Shown in pieces: positions 24,304 through 33,450 of a stretch of 64,000 nt of DNA (the stretch's first letter is position 1; the number at the start of each line of letters is the position of its first letter). Origin of the DNA: Streptomyces sp. ST2-7A (GTDB taxonomy: Bacteria > Actinomycetota > Actinomycetes > Streptomycetales > Streptomycetaceae); contig NZ_JAJUWS010000003.1 in NCBI RefSeq assembly GCF_021390475.1, positions 124,001 through 188,000 on the forward strand, given 5' to 3'. A program made the translations under genes and the position numbers. A model generated the notes under the pieces. It saw nothing but the letters and a program-made list of their open reading frames with translations. It made no database searches and was not told where the DNA came from.

Positions 24304-27063
24304 TCAGTCGCGAGGGTGGGAGAGCATGCGCTCCACCACCCGAGCCGTGGCGAGGCCGTCCCGGGGCTCGCAGAATTCCTTGAGAAAGCGGTCGTAGCGG
24401 TCCGCGTACTCCTTTTTGACCGCCTCGATGTCACGAATTGCCGCGACGAGTTCCTCGGACGTCTTCAGGAGGGGTCCGGGAGCCTTCTCCGTGAAATCGA
24501 AGTAGAAACCGCGCAGGGTATCGCGGTAGTGCTCGAGATCGTAGGTGAAGAAAAGCATCGGACGCTCGGAATGGGCGTAGTCGAAGAGCACCGACGAGTA
24601 GTCGGTGATCAGGATGTCCGCTATCAGATACAGCTCCGCGATGTCCGGGTAGGCCGAGACATCCCAAACAAAACCCTGCCCGGCACCGGGAATAGCATCG
24701 AGGATCTTGGGGTGCTTGCGAAAGAGGAAAACATGATCCTCCCCCAGCTCCCGCCGTGCGGCGGCGAGATCGACACGCAGGTCCAGTTTGAACTTGGTGG
24801 CGGTGTGTCGCTGGTCGTCCCGCCAGGTCGGAGCGTAGAGCACCACCTTCTTGCCCTCCGGGATACCGAGCACCCGACGCACCCGCTCGATGATCTCCGC
24901 GCGCTCGGGCCGGTGGAAGACGTCGTTGCGGGGGTATCCCGACTCCAGGATATCGCCTTCGCAGCAGAAAGCGTCCCGCATGATGGGCGTGGTGAAGGCG
25001 TTCGGGGAGACGATGTGGTCGAACTGCCGGAACCGGTGGGGCAGACTGGCGATGTAGGCCCGATTCGCCCGAGGGGTCCCCAGGAGGTCCGCACCGATGC
25101 GCTTGAGGGGCGTGCCGTGCCAGGTCTGGACCACGCACTGGCCCGGACGCTTCTCGTACCAGTCGCCCAACCCCACATTGGTCACCACCCACCGACTGCG
25201 GGCCAGCGCCTCGTGCCATTCCTCGCTGTGCCACTCGACGGCCCGCACCCCGTCGGGCAGGGCGACCTGATCGTCCGAGACGGCCCAGATGTGTTCCGCG
25301 TCGACACCCCGGCGGACCATCTCCTCGTAGATGGCACGAGGGGAATCGGAGAACTGCTTGCCGCCGAAGCTGTTGTAGAAGATCGCGTCCCGCAGGGGGC
25401 GCTGTTTGAACAGCGGAGTGGCGACCTCCCTCAACCGTCGCTGGTGATACCCCCCGCGCTCGTTCTCGGCCAGCGCGGAACCGGAGGCCAGGAAGATCCG
25501 GTCGAAGAAACGCCGGTCCAGGCTGTAGCGACGTCCGGTGCCCCGATGGGACAACGGCAGGGTGTCCACCAGATCCGCACGCAGCTTGACCGGGACATCC
25601 TCTGTGTGATCCCAACCGTCCCGGTCCCGCAGCGACAGATACCAACGGCCCTGGCGCAGGGGGAGACGGGATTCCCAGGAGGGCATGCTGTCGGGCGTCA
25701 CCCGGATCACGAAACGACCGTCAGCCCACTTCCAGGAAGCCTCGTGCTCCTCGAAGCGCTGACCATGGCGGAGGATGACCCGCACGTCCTCGCCGGGCCC
25801 GGTGTAGTCGCCCTCCAGGACGAGAGCACCCTCCGGGGTCCACTCGGCACGGTCGACGACCGGCTGGCGTCGGCGGTCGTGGAGCTTGACCAGCCCGGGG
25901 CCGTCCGTCGTGACGGCGATCTCGCGTCCGAAGGGGAGATCGTGGTTCGAGGGACGGAAGTCGGCGTGCACCGTGAGACGTCGCTCGGTGCCATCGGCGA
26001 ACTCTACGTGGGTGTGGAAGTCCTCGGTGGGAGCCTTCTCCGTCGTTGCCCGGGTGAGGTCCACCAGGGGAATCTCCACATGGTGGGTACTCGCCCCTCC
26101 GGCGGAGGGCGCCATCACGGGGTAACGCCACGCCTCTCCACCTGCCTTCGCGGACACCCGAAGGTGTTCAGGGGTCCGCTTCGAACGATCCGGAACCCGC
26201 AGCGCGAGGCGCAGAGAATCTCCCGTCTTTTCCCCGGCCACCAACTCGATGTCCGGCAGATCGACGGTGAGGCGAAGGGCGTTCTCGGAGAAGCCGGTCA
26301 CCAGACGGGCACCGTCGCCGAGCGCGCGGACACCCGAGTGTCCGGCGCTCCCGATGTCGTTCTTCCCCAACGGCCCGGGGCGCCATCCGCCCGGGAAGGG
26401 GAGTGCGAGGGTGAGCTGCCACTCCCCCGGCTTCCACTCCCCACGACTCTTCAATTTTTCCGGATCGATACGGATCTCGAAACCCGATCCGTCGTAACGG
26501 TGCAGCGCCTGACCGCTCTCCCGAGTGGCGCGGGGCATGACGAGGGGACGCACTTTCACCGGCATCCGGCGGCGGGCGCCACGGCGGCGGAGCCAGGCCA
26601 GTCGCGGCAACCCTCCGCCGTCCTCCACGGGGACGTTGGCGACGAAGGCATAGCCGCGCACCACGAGCCGATCGTCCTCCCACACGATCTCGGTGGCCTT
26701 GGACCGCATCGGGAGTTCACGCATCCGCAGCCTGGTGACCTCGGTCGGCAGGGAGCCCGTGTCCACACCCGGTACCTCGGCGTACGGACGCAGTACCCCG
26801 CGCACGCGGAAGGCCGACGGGTTCTCACGCTCGTACCGGATGACCTCGATCAGATCATCCAACCGGTGCTCGCGGGCCAGGTACCACTTGATACGGGCCA
26901 ACGGGGGAAACTTGGCGGCCTTCGCCGCCTCGGGACCCGCGAAGAACGCGTCGGTACCGGTGAGGAGTTCCTCCCGCTCCTCCGATGAGGCCTCCGGAAG
27001 CCACCGCATCAAACGGCGCAGGTCCTCCGGTATGCAGGAGGTGGGATCGGATTTGGGGGCCAT
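24304..27063 (-). CDS. TagF-like glycerol/ribitol-phosphate polymerase lacking the usual GT2 half
   Basis: A 919-residue protein of the CDP-glycerol glycerophosphotransferase family, which polymerises polyol phosphate on lipid-linked wall polymer precursors at the inner membrane face. Family motifs are VVQTWHGTPLKRIGADLLGT near 645, VLYAPTWRDD near 743, FLFRKHPK near 783, ILITDYSSVLFDYAHS near 820 and YDLEHYRDTLRGFYFDF near 855. The N-terminus (LARIKWYLAREHRLDDLIEV) looks like the region that in related Streptomyces proteins follows a family-2 glycosyltransferase domain, yet that domain is missing and there is no room upstream. About 450 residues of beta-rich sequence lie between the two parts. 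It is followed at its 5' side by a second TagF-like gene 75 bases away. The donor (CDP-glycerol or CDP-ribitol) is not certain; the neighbouring CDP-ribitol-type enzyme favours ribitol. Confidence 0.9.
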   Translation of the reverse strand: MAPKSDPTSCIPEDLRRLMRWLPEASSEEREELLTGTDAFFAGPEAAKAAKFPPLARIKWYLAREHRLDDLIEVIRYERENPSAFRVRGVLRPYAEVPGVDTGSLPTEVTRLRMRELPMRSKATEIVWEDDRLVVRGYAFVANVPVEDGGGLPRLAWLRRRGARRRMPVKVRPLVMPRATRESGQALHRYDGSGFEIRIDPEKLKSRGEWKPGEWQLTLALPFPGGWRPGPLGKNDIGSAGHSGVRALGDGARLVTGFSENALRLTVDLPDIELVAGEKTGDSLRLALRVPDRSKRTPEHLRVSAKAGGEAWRYPVMAPSAGGASTHHVEIPLVDLTRATTEKAPTEDFHTHVEFADGTERRLTVHADFRPSNHDLPFGREIAVTTDGPGLVKLHDRRRQPVVDRAEWTPEGALVLEGDYTGPGEDVRVILRHGQRFEEHEASWKWADGRFVIRVTPDSMPSWESRLPLRQGRWYLSLRDRDGWDHTEDVPVKLRADLVDTLPLSHRGTGRRYSLDRRFFDRIFLASGSALAENERGGYHQRRLREVATPLFKQRPLRDAIFYNSFGGKQFSDSPRAIYEEMVRRGVDAEHIWAVSDDQVALPDGVRAVEWHSEEWHEALARSRWVVTNVGLGDWYEKRPGQCVVQTWHGTPLKRIGADLLGTPRANRAYIASLPHRFRQFDHIVSPNAFTTPIMRDAFCCEGDILESGYPRNDVFHRPERAEIIERVRRVLGIPEGKKVVLYAPTWRDDQRHTATKFKLDLRVDLAAARRELGEDHVFLFRKHPKILDAIPGAGQGFVWDVSAYPDIAELYLIADILITDYSSVLFDYAHSERPMLFFTYDLEHYRDTLRGFYFDFTEKAPGPLLKTSEELVAAIRDIEAVKKEYADRYDRFLKEFCEPRDGLATARVVERMLSHPRD

Positions 27064-27137
27064 GGGGGATCAGGGCTCCTGACTGGCGAATGAAGCGGAG
27101 GGGAAAAACGCGGGGAAGCCCCCGAGGGAGGGTTGGG

Positions 27138-29222
27138 TCACGGGGCGCCGGCACCCACACCCGGAGCGGTGGTCGGCGGGGTGGCCTGGGCGGGAATCCG
27201 GATCACGCCGCTGTTCCGGGCATCGGCCCTGGCCGTCAGGTCGTCGATCGCCGCTTGGAAGCGCTCCGGGGAGGTGGGACGATCGGGACCCAGCAGGTAC
27301 TCCTTGAGTTCTTCCCGCTCCTCCGTCAGCGGATCGGCGGACGGCTCGTGAACGGCGGCCAGTAGTTCGGTGAGGCCCCCGGCGGTGTTGTCGAGGATGA
27401 CGGCCGCCCGGACAGCGGTGTTCTGCCGGCGGAATTCCTCCGCGCCCAGGCCGGCGGAATCGGTGACCGCGTAGGGCTTGCCGCTGGCGACGAAGTCCGA
27501 GACCACGCTGGAGATATCGGAGACCAGGGCGGCGCTCTCGTTGAAACAGTCGAACAGCAGCGGGGCGGGGCCCGTGATGACCCGGTGCTCCCACCAGCCG
27601 AAGGAGCGCCAGAATGCCTCGTTCCACTCGGCTCTCACGGCTGCCTCCTCGGCGGCCCGGCTCGACGGAGTGAGTGCGTCGCGGGAGACGGAGGCATCGT
27701 CCCACGTGCCCAGCTCATCGGACTCGGTCTTCGCCGCGCGCCGCTTGTCGATCTCCCGCAGCACCTGTGCGGCACGCGCGCGGTCGGCGGCGGTGCGCTC
27801 GGTCTCGGCCGCCCACCGCGGGTCCGCGGCACGATCGGCGGCGGCCTTCCCGATCAGGTCTCGGATCCGCTGGTCCGCCGCCCGGGCCACGGCACTGCGC
27901 ATGCCGGTGAAGGGGTGCGGCTTGTAGAGCACGCGGACCGGAACAGGGGCCTCGACGAGGCGGCGAACGATGTTCTCCCCGGCGAGGATCAACGAGGTGT
28001 TGCCGGGGTCGTCCGTCCATCCCTCCCAGGTGGGGGCGTACAGGATGGTGGGAATGCGCCCCTCGACGGGCTCACCGGCCGGACGGATGGGCGCCAGTTG
28101 GGGCCGTCCCACCTCGACGATGTCCTCGCCCCGAACCCCGACATCGGCCAGGGCGTAGCGGTCGCGCCCGGCCCGACCGGCGGTCCACACCTCGTCATAG
28201 GCCTTGGTATAGGGGTTGATGCTGGCGATCTTGTCGCTGTCGCCGTGGCCGATGAAGACGTGCTTCATCGTCGGCACCCGCAGCAGGTGCAGGTTCTTGC
28301 CCACGTTGGCCGGGTAGAGGCCGACGCGCAGCATGGACAGGTCCAGGTTCATCAGGTCCACCGCGCTCGGCACGCACAGCACCGGCAGGGTGGTGGTGGA
28401 CAGCTGGGGCAGGATGTTGCGCTCGCGCAGGATGACGACGGACTTCGCGTCGAGGCGTTCGACGGTCTCGAGCCACATGTTGACCTGGTAGGCGCTGTCC
28501 TGGGAGCCGGAGAAGTACAGGACCACCGTCGGCTGGTGGGTGCGCAGCCAACCGTCGAACCACTCGAGGGTGTACTCGGGGGACGGAGGGAGCTTCGCCG
28601 CCCGCAGGTACGGCAGGAGCGCCAACGCGTAGAGGAGCGCGGCGGTGGTCGTCACGGCCGCGCCGATCAGCGCGTGCCCGACCGTTCCGGTGACGGCAGC
28701 GGTCAGCAGTCCCGCGAAGAGCGGCAGTTCCAGGTGGAGCATTTTCTCCGTTGCCCGGTGGGTGAGGGCACGGGGAGCGCCGTCGGGGACGGGCAGCGTG
28801 GAGAGATCGATGTTGCGGGTGGCGACCGGGAGTCGGCGCCGCCGGCGCAGCATCATCACCAGGCCGGTGTGGGGTGCCTGGAAGGCGTGGAAGAGAACGA
28901 AGCCCGCCACGGCGACGGTGAGAACGGCGGGCTCGGCGAGGTCGGCGCGGACCAGGAGCAGGATCAGCAGCAGTTCGCGGAGGAGGAAGCGGATCGTCAG
29001 GCCGGCGCGGGCCCGGGCGAGCCGCGCGACCAGCGGCACCCGACGGTGGTGCAGGAGGTGGTCGGTCAGCAGGGAGACACCGGCCGCGACGGCGAAGGCG
29101 GGCAGGGAACCGAGGAGCGCGGCAACCAGCATCGCGGGGTAGGACAGGAAGAGCAGCGTCGCCGTCGTGCTCTCCACGACGGTGGTGGTGCCGAGGAGGC
29201 GCTGAACGAGGGGGGTGGTCAT
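27138..29222 (-). CDS. Membrane-anchored CDP-glycerol glycerophosphotransferase-family protein
   Basis: A 694-residue protein. Residues 1-240 contain about six hydrophobic helices (TATLLFLSYPAMLVAALLGS and FLLRELLLILLLVRA among them), and the rest is a TagF/TagB-type catalytic domain with HVFIGHGDSDKIAS near 325, LYAPTWEGWTDDPGNTS near 394, VLYKPHPFTGM near 434 and LVSDISSVVSDFVASGKPYA near 571. ATG 29222 overlaps the stop of the upstream fused enzyme (ATGA), showing tight coupling; the longer open frame to 29495 is a shadow. With the preceding cytidylyltransferase-reductase it forms a two-gene unit that probably makes CDP-activated polyol phosphate and then polymerises or transfers it. Membrane helices fused to this catalytic fold are typical of actinomycete members. 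Confidence 0.9.
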   Translation of the reverse strand: MTTPLVQRLLGTTTVVESTTATLLFLSYPAMLVAALLGSLPAFAVAAGVSLLTDHLLHHRRVPLVARLARARAGLTIRFLLRELLLILLLVRADLAEPAVLTVAVAGFVLFHAFQAPHTGLVMMLRRRRRLPVATRNIDLSTLPVPDGAPRALTHRATEKMLHLELPLFAGLLTAAVTGTVGHALIGAAVTTTAALLYALALLPYLRAAKLPPSPEYTLEWFDGWLRTHQPTVVLYFSGSQDSAYQVNMWLETVERLDAKSVVILRERNILPQLSTTTLPVLCVPSAVDLMNLDLSMLRVGLYPANVGKNLHLLRVPTMKHVFIGHGDSDKIASINPYTKAYDEVWTAGRAGRDRYALADVGVRGEDIVEVGRPQLAPIRPAGEPVEGRIPTILYAPTWEGWTDDPGNTSLILAGENIVRRLVEAPVPVRVLYKPHPFTGMRSAVARAADQRIRDLIGKAAADRAADPRWAAETERTAADRARAAQVLREIDKRRAAKTESDELGTWDDASVSRDALTPSSRAAEEAAVRAEWNEAFWRSFGWWEHRVITGPAPLLFDCFNESAALVSDISSVVSDFVASGKPYAVTDSAGLGAEEFRRQNTAVRAAVILDNTAGGLTELLAAVHEPSADPLTEEREELKEYLLGPDRPTSPERFQAAIDDLTARADARNSGVIRIPAQATPPTTAPGVGAGAP

Positions 29223-30733
29223 GCGAGGTCCTCCGCTGCGGCTCCGGCGTCGAGGGCGGCGGCGAGGGCGTGCTCGAAGGTCCCGGCGGCGCCGGCCCCG
29301 GCGGTGGGGTCCTGGCGGCGAACATCGATCACGTGGCCGGTGAGATCGGAGAGCAGGACGTCCAATGAGGTGTGGGCGACCGCTTCCGAGGAAAGAAGGG
29401 TATTCGGTGGTTCCTGCCCGAATGCCTTGGTGCGCATGGGAGTGGCGGTGCGCTCGGGGTTGACGCAGTTGACCCTGATGCCGTCGGAGGCCCATTCATC
29501 GGACAGTGCCTGGGTGAGGTTGACCATCGCGGCCTTGGTGGAGGAGTACAGGCTGTACTCCGCACGGCCGCGGGTGTAGCTGCTGGAGGTGTAGAGCAGG
29601 AGTTGGCCGCCCGTCTCGGCGAGGTACTTGTGGGCGGCCCGGGCTATGTGCACCGGTGCCAGGTAGTTGACCTTCATCGCCTCCTCGATGGTGGCGTTGT
29701 CGGTCTCGGCGAGCTTCCCGATCCGCAGGACACCCGCGGTGTTGACCACGTAGTCGATACGGCCGGTGTCGGCGTAGGCGCGGGAGAGGGCGTCGTCGAT
29801 GTCCTGCGGGTTCTCGACGTGGGTGCCGGTGGTGGAGCGCCCCAGCGCGTGCACCGTGGCGCCGTACCCCTCGGCGAGTTCGGCGATGTCCTTGCCGATG
29901 CCGTAGGAACCACCGAAGACGACGACGGTGCGGCCGGTGAGCGCCTCGCGGTAGGCGCTCTCGTCGGCCGGCGAGGGGGCGGCGGTGGAGGCGAGTTGGA
30001 AGAGCTTGTCGGCGATGTAGACGTCGACGGGCTGGGTGACCTTCATGTTCCACTCGTCGCCCATGACGACGTGGATCGGCACGTCCGGCAGGTACTTCAG
30101 AACCACGGAACAGTCGTCGGTGGCGGCGAAGTTGGGGTCGCCGGCGGCCAGCTCGTAGGCGCGGCGGATGGTGGAGAGCTTAAAGGCCTGCGGGGTCTGG
30201 CCGCGGCGCAGCCGGGAGCGGTCCGGGACGTCGGTGATGAACTCGCCGTCGTCACCGTGCCGGCGGGTGACGATGATGGTGTCGGCGGAGGGGATGGCCA
30301 CGTCGACCGCGTTGTAGCGGTCCAGGGCGGTGACGCAGTCGGCGATCACGCGCTGGGAGAGCAGGGGGCGGACCGCGTCGTGGAACAGGACGTTGCGGTC
30401 CTCCCCCTCGGCCAGGCCCTCGCCGAGGGCGGCGATGGCGCGCTCGGTGGTCTCGTTGCGGGTGGTGCCGCCCTCGATGACCCGGGTCACCTTGGTGAAT
30501 CCGGCCTTCGCGACGATCTTCTCCACATCGGGGACGTATCCCGGCGCCATGAGGACGAGGATGTCGTCGATGTCCTCGGCCTCCTCGAAGACCGCGAGAG
30601 TGTGCTCGATCACGGCCCGGCCGGCGATCTTGATGAGCTGCTTCGGTATGGACAGGCCAACGCGCTGACCCGTGCCGCCCGCCAGGACCACCGCGGTGGT
30701 CCGAGGGCGCGTCCCCGTGCTGTGGATGGACAA
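29219..30733 (-). CDS. Bifunctional cytidylyltransferase / short-chain reductase (CDP-ribitol synthesis type)
   Basis: A 504-residue fusion. Residues 1-230 are an IspD/TarI-type CTP:sugar-phosphate cytidylyltransferase (TTAVVLAGGTGQRVGLSIPK, FHDAVRPLLSQRVI, TDDCSVVLKYLPDVPI). Residues 260-470 are an SDR domain with a dinucleotide loop (VVVFGGSYGIGKDIAELAEG), VNTAGVLRIG and the Y-x-x-x-K pair in YSSTKAAM. This order matches the Haemophilus Bcs1/Acs1 type, where the reductase makes ribitol 5-phosphate from ribulose 5-phosphate and the transferase makes CDP-ribitol. TTG 30733 was chosen (GGGAG five bases upstream); the frame is open to 30790. The stop overlaps the next gene by ATGA. An MEP-pathway IspD role is unlikely because of the fused reductase and the TagF neighbours. 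Confidence 0.9.
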   Translation of the reverse strand: MSIHSTGTRPRTTAVVLAGGTGQRVGLSIPKQLIKIAGRAVIEHTLAVFEEAEDIDDILVLMAPGYVPDVEKIVAKAGFTKVTRVIEGGTTRNETTERAIAALGEGLAEGEDRNVLFHDAVRPLLSQRVIADCVTALDRYNAVDVAIPSADTIIVTRRHGDDGEFITDVPDRSRLRRGQTPQAFKLSTIRRAYELAAGDPNFAATDDCSVVLKYLPDVPIHVVMGDEWNMKVTQPVDVYIADKLFQLASTAAPSPADESAYREALTGRTVVVFGGSYGIGKDIAELAEGYGATVHALGRSTTGTHVENPQDIDDALSRAYADTGRIDYVVNTAGVLRIGKLAETDNATIEEAMKVNYLAPVHIARAAHKYLAETGGQLLLYTSSSYTRGRAEYSLYSSTKAAMVNLTQALSDEWASDGIRVNCVNPERTATPMRTKAFGQEPPNTLLSSEAVAHTSLDVLLSDLTGHVIDVRRQDPTAGAGAAGTFEHALAAALDAGAAAEDLA

Positions 30734-30882
30734 AACCGCTCCCGCCGGTCCGAACTTATGGATACGCCGTATGCACGCAGAGGAGTGCACGCAAACAGAA
30801 GGGTAACCCTCGTGGAAAGGTGACTCATACGTGAGATGAACCGTTGTGGACTGTTACGCGGTTGTGACGCGCACAGATGAAC

Positions 30883-30923
30883 GGCGCGTGTCCATCGGGT
30901 TGATTCCCCGATGGACACGCGCC
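30883..30923 (-). terminator. 17-bp stem-loop downstream of obgE
   Basis: GGCGCGTGTCCATCGGG and its exact complement, with a seven-base loop, lie about 105 bases after the obgE stop. It separates obgE transcription from the polymer cluster. No T-run. Confidence 0.7.
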
Positions 30924-31028
30924 GCACGAACCGGCTCGATTACCCCGAACGGGGCGAAATCCGGTGAAAGAGGGATGAGTTGCGGGAAGTCGATGTCCCC
31001 GTCCCGGGGAATACCGGCTCCGCCGGTC

Positions 31029-32471
31029 TCAGGAGAAGGGGTCGAACTCCTCGTACTCCCGGCGGATGGACTCCTCGCGCACGGCCTCGCGGTCGCGCCG
31101 GCGCTGGGCCGCGGGCCGGATCGGGTCCAGGCGGTGATCCTCGCCACGACGTCCGAGCATCTCGGCGCCGGCGGTGACCGAGGGCTCCCAGTCGAAGACG
31201 ACCGCGTTCTCCTCCTCGCCGATCGCCACGCCGTCGCCCTCGCGGGCGCCCAGCCGCACCAACTCGTTCTCCACCCCGAGCCGGTTGAGCCGGTCCGCCA
31301 GGTATCCGACGGCCTCGTCGTTGGTGAAGTCCGTCTGCCGCACCCAGCGCTCGGGCTTCTCGCCCCGCACCCGGAACAGCCCCTCGCCCTCGGCGGTGAC
31401 GGTGAAGCCGCTGTCGTCCACGGCGCCGGGTCGGATGACCACGCGGGTGGACTCCTCCTTCGGCCGGGCCGCCCGGGCGGTGGACACCAGCTCTGCCAGG
31501 GCGTAGGTGAGCTCCCGCAGCCCCTTGCGGGAGACCGCCGAGACGTCGAGGACCTTCAGGCCGCGCGCCTCCAGTTCGGGACGGATGAGGTCGGCGAGCT
31601 CCTGGCCGTCGGGGATGTCGGTCTTGTTGAGGGCGACCAGTCGCGGCCGGTCCCGCAGGCCGCCGTAGGCGTCGAGCTCGGCCTCGATGACATCCAGGTC
31701 GCTGAGCGGGTCGCGGTCGCTCTCCAGCGTCGCGCAGTCCAACACGTGCACCAGGACCGAGCAGCGCTCGACGTGCCGCAGGAACTCCAGGCCCAGGCCG
31801 CGTCCCTCGCTGGCGCCGGGGATGAGCCCCGGCACGTCGGCCACGGTGTAGACGGTGTCCCCCGCCGTGACCACGCCCAGGTTGGGCACCAGCGTGGTGA
31901 AGGGGTAGTCGGCGATCTTCGGCTTCGCGGCGGAGAGCACCGAGATCAGCGAGGACTTGCCGGCGCTGGGGTAACCGACCAGCGCCACGTCCGCGACGGT
32001 CTTCAGTTCCAGGACGATGTCACCGGCCCCTCCGGGCTCGCCGAGCAGCGCGAAGCCGGGGGCCTTGCGCCGGGGCGAGGCGAGGGCGGCGTTGCCCAGC
32101 CCACCGCGACCGCCGCGCGCGGCCACGAAGGTGGTGCCCTCCCCCACCATGTCGGCGAGGACGTTGCCCTTCTTGTCCAGTACCACGGTGCCGTCGGGGA
32201 CGGGGAGCACGAGGTCGACGCCGTCCTTGCCGGTGCGGTTGTCGCCCTCGCCGGGCTTGCCGTTGGTCGCCTGCCGGTGCGGCCGGTGGTGGTACTCCAG
32301 CAGCGTGGTGACGTCGCGGTCGACCGTGAGGAGGATGTCCCCGCCCCGCCCGCCGTTGCCGCCGTCGGGACCACCGAGGGGCTTGAACTTCTCGCGGTGC
32401 ACGGAGGCGCAGCCGTGCCCCCCGTTGCCCGCGGCGACGTGCAGTTCGACACGGTCGACGAAGGTGGTCAT
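31029..32471 (-). CDS. obgE: Obg GTPase (CgtA), ribosome assembly and stress GTPase
   Basis: A 480-residue P-loop GTPase that binds the 50S subunit late in assembly and, in Streptomyces, affects the onset of sporulation. The glycine-rich Obg domain occupies about 1-157 ([38 protein letters not shown]). The G domain follows with G1 GYPSAGKSS, a switch region [14 protein letters not shown]3 [20 protein letters not shown] and G4 ALNKTD. A C-terminal OCT domain covers about 350-430 ([17 protein letters not shown]). A charged tail ends in [13 protein letters not shown] 32471 has GGAGG seven bases upstream. It follows rplU-rpmA, the usual arrangement across bacteria, with a strong stem-loop between rpmA and obgE. 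Confidence 0.98.
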   Translation of the reverse strand: MTTFVDRVELHVAAGNGGHGCASVHREKFKPLGGPDGGNGGRGGDILLTVDRDVTTLLEYHHRPHRQATNGKPGEGDNRTGKDGVDLVLPVPDGTVVLDKKGNVLADMVGEGTTFVAARGGRGGLGNAALASPRRKAPGFALLGEPGGAGDIVLELKTVADVALVGYPSAGKSSLISVLSAAKPKIADYPFTTLVPNLGVVTAGDTVYTVADVPGLIPGASEGRGLGLEFLRHVERCSVLVHVLDCATLESDRDPLSDLDVIEAELDAYGGLRDRPRLVALNKTDIPDGQELADLIRPELEARGLKVLDVSAVSRKGLRELTYALAELVSTARAARPKEESTRVVIRPGAVDDSGFTVTAEGEGLFRVRGEKPERWVRQTDFTNDEAVGYLADRLNRLGVENELVRLGAREGDGVAIGEEENAVVFDWEPSVTAGAEMLGRRGEDHRLDPIRPAAQRRRDREAVREESIRREYEEFDPFS

Positions 32472-32529
32472 GGGGTTGCCTCCGATGTGCGGGGGTGGTT
32501 CACGGTTCTCTCACAACACGGGTAACACG

Positions 32530-32563
32530 CCGAGGGCGGATGCGCTCGCGCATCCGCCCTCGG
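32530..32563 (-). terminator. 15-bp stem-loop after rpmA
   Basis: CCGAGGGCGGATGCG and its exact complement flank a CTCG loop, 50 bases after the rpmA stop and about 60 bases before obgE. It likely reduces read-through from the highly expressed L21/L27 genes into obgE. Confidence 0.72.
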
Positions 32564-32612
32564 TGGGGTTCGGTCGTCCGGTGCCGGACGAGCAGGCCGC
32601 GGGGGCGTGCTC

Positions 32613-32870
32613 TCAGGCGGCGACCGGAACGATCTTGACGACCTTGCGGTCGCGGTGACGGCCGAACTCGACCACACCGGTCTGCAGGGCGAACAGGGTG
32701 TCGTCGTTGCCGCGGCCCACACCCGTGCCCGGGTGGAAGTGGGTGCCGCGCTGGCGGACGATGATCTCACCGGCGTTGACGGCCTGGCCGCCGAAGCGCT
32801 TGACGCCGAGGTACTGCGGGTTGGAGTCGCGGCCGTTCCGGGTGGACGACGCGCCCTTTTTGTGTGCCAT
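32613..32870 (-). CDS. rpmA: Ribosomal protein bL27
   Basis: An 85-residue large-subunit protein whose N-terminal tail reaches the peptidyl-transferase centre. The sequence [20 protein letters not shown] followed by [11 protein letters not shown] and [10 protein letters not shown] is the canonical L27 signature, full length. It starts 15 bases after the rplU stop in the same direction and must be co-transcribed with it. The N-terminus lacks the cleaved extension seen in some Firmicutes, so no processing protease is required. Confidence 0.98.
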   Translation of the reverse strand: MAHKKGASSTRNGRDSNPQYLGVKRFGGQAVNAGEIIVRQRGTHFHPGTGVGRGNDDTLFALQTGVVEFGRHRDRKVVKIVPVAA

Positions 32871-32884
32871 CTTCGCTCAGTCCC

Positions 32885-33208
32885 TTACTTCGCGGCCGGG
32901 GCGGGGATCTCGGTGACCTTCAGCCGGGTGTTCAGCTGACGGTGACCCATCCGCCGACGGTAACCCGTCTTGTTCTTGAACTTCTGGATCCGAATCTTCT
33001 CGCCCTTGTGGTGCTCGACGACCTCGGCCTGCACCTTGACGCCGGCCAGGACCCACGGGTCGCTGGTGACGGTGTCGCCGTCCACCACGAGCAGCGTGGA
33101 GAGCTCGACGGTGTCGCCGACCTTGCCGGTGGAGATGCGGTCAACCTCGATGATGTCGTCGACAGCCACCTTCTGCTGGCGGCCACCGGTGCGCACGATC
33201 GCGTACAC
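32885..33208 (-). CDS. rplU: Ribosomal protein bL21
   Basis: A 107-residue large-subunit protein that binds 23S r[23 protein letters not shown] and the C-terminal [16 protein letters not shown] are diagnostic. The start is GTG 33208 with GAGAGAG upstream. It is the first gene of the rplU-rpmA pair and is separated from rne by 240 bases that contain the rne terminator and presumably its own promoter. No L21-type autoregulatory leader of the Bacillus kind was evident. Confidence 0.98.
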   Translation of the reverse strand: MYAIVRTGGRQQKVAVDDIIEVDRISTGKVGDTVELSTLLVVDGDTVTSDPWVLAGVKVQAEVVEHHKGEKIRIQKFKNKTGYRRRMGHRQLNTRLKVTEIPAPAAK

Positions 33209-33408
33209 GCGGAACTCTCTCTCATTCGATACGGAGCCCTCGATGCCAGACGGGCCCGCGGAACCGGCGCGTCGCGCGCGGTGCCATCGGGGGGATCCCG
33301 CCCTCTCCCGGCGGGGCCGGGAGGAAATCGCTCGGGGGCGCGGCGTGTGAAGTCGACACGCCGACGGTCAAGGATACGGAGGTCGTGAGGAGGCGGTCAA
33401 ATCGCCCC

Positions 33409-33447
33409 CGGTTCCCGGACCCGCCGCCGTGGCGGGCCCGGGAACCG
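33409..33447 (-). terminator. Stem-loop directly after rne
   Basis: CGGTTCCCGGACCCGCC pairs with GGCGGGCCCGGGAACCG with one A/C mismatch across a five-base loop, beginning three bases past the rne stop. This separates rne from rplU. Confidence 0.7.
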
Positions 33448-33450
33448 CGA

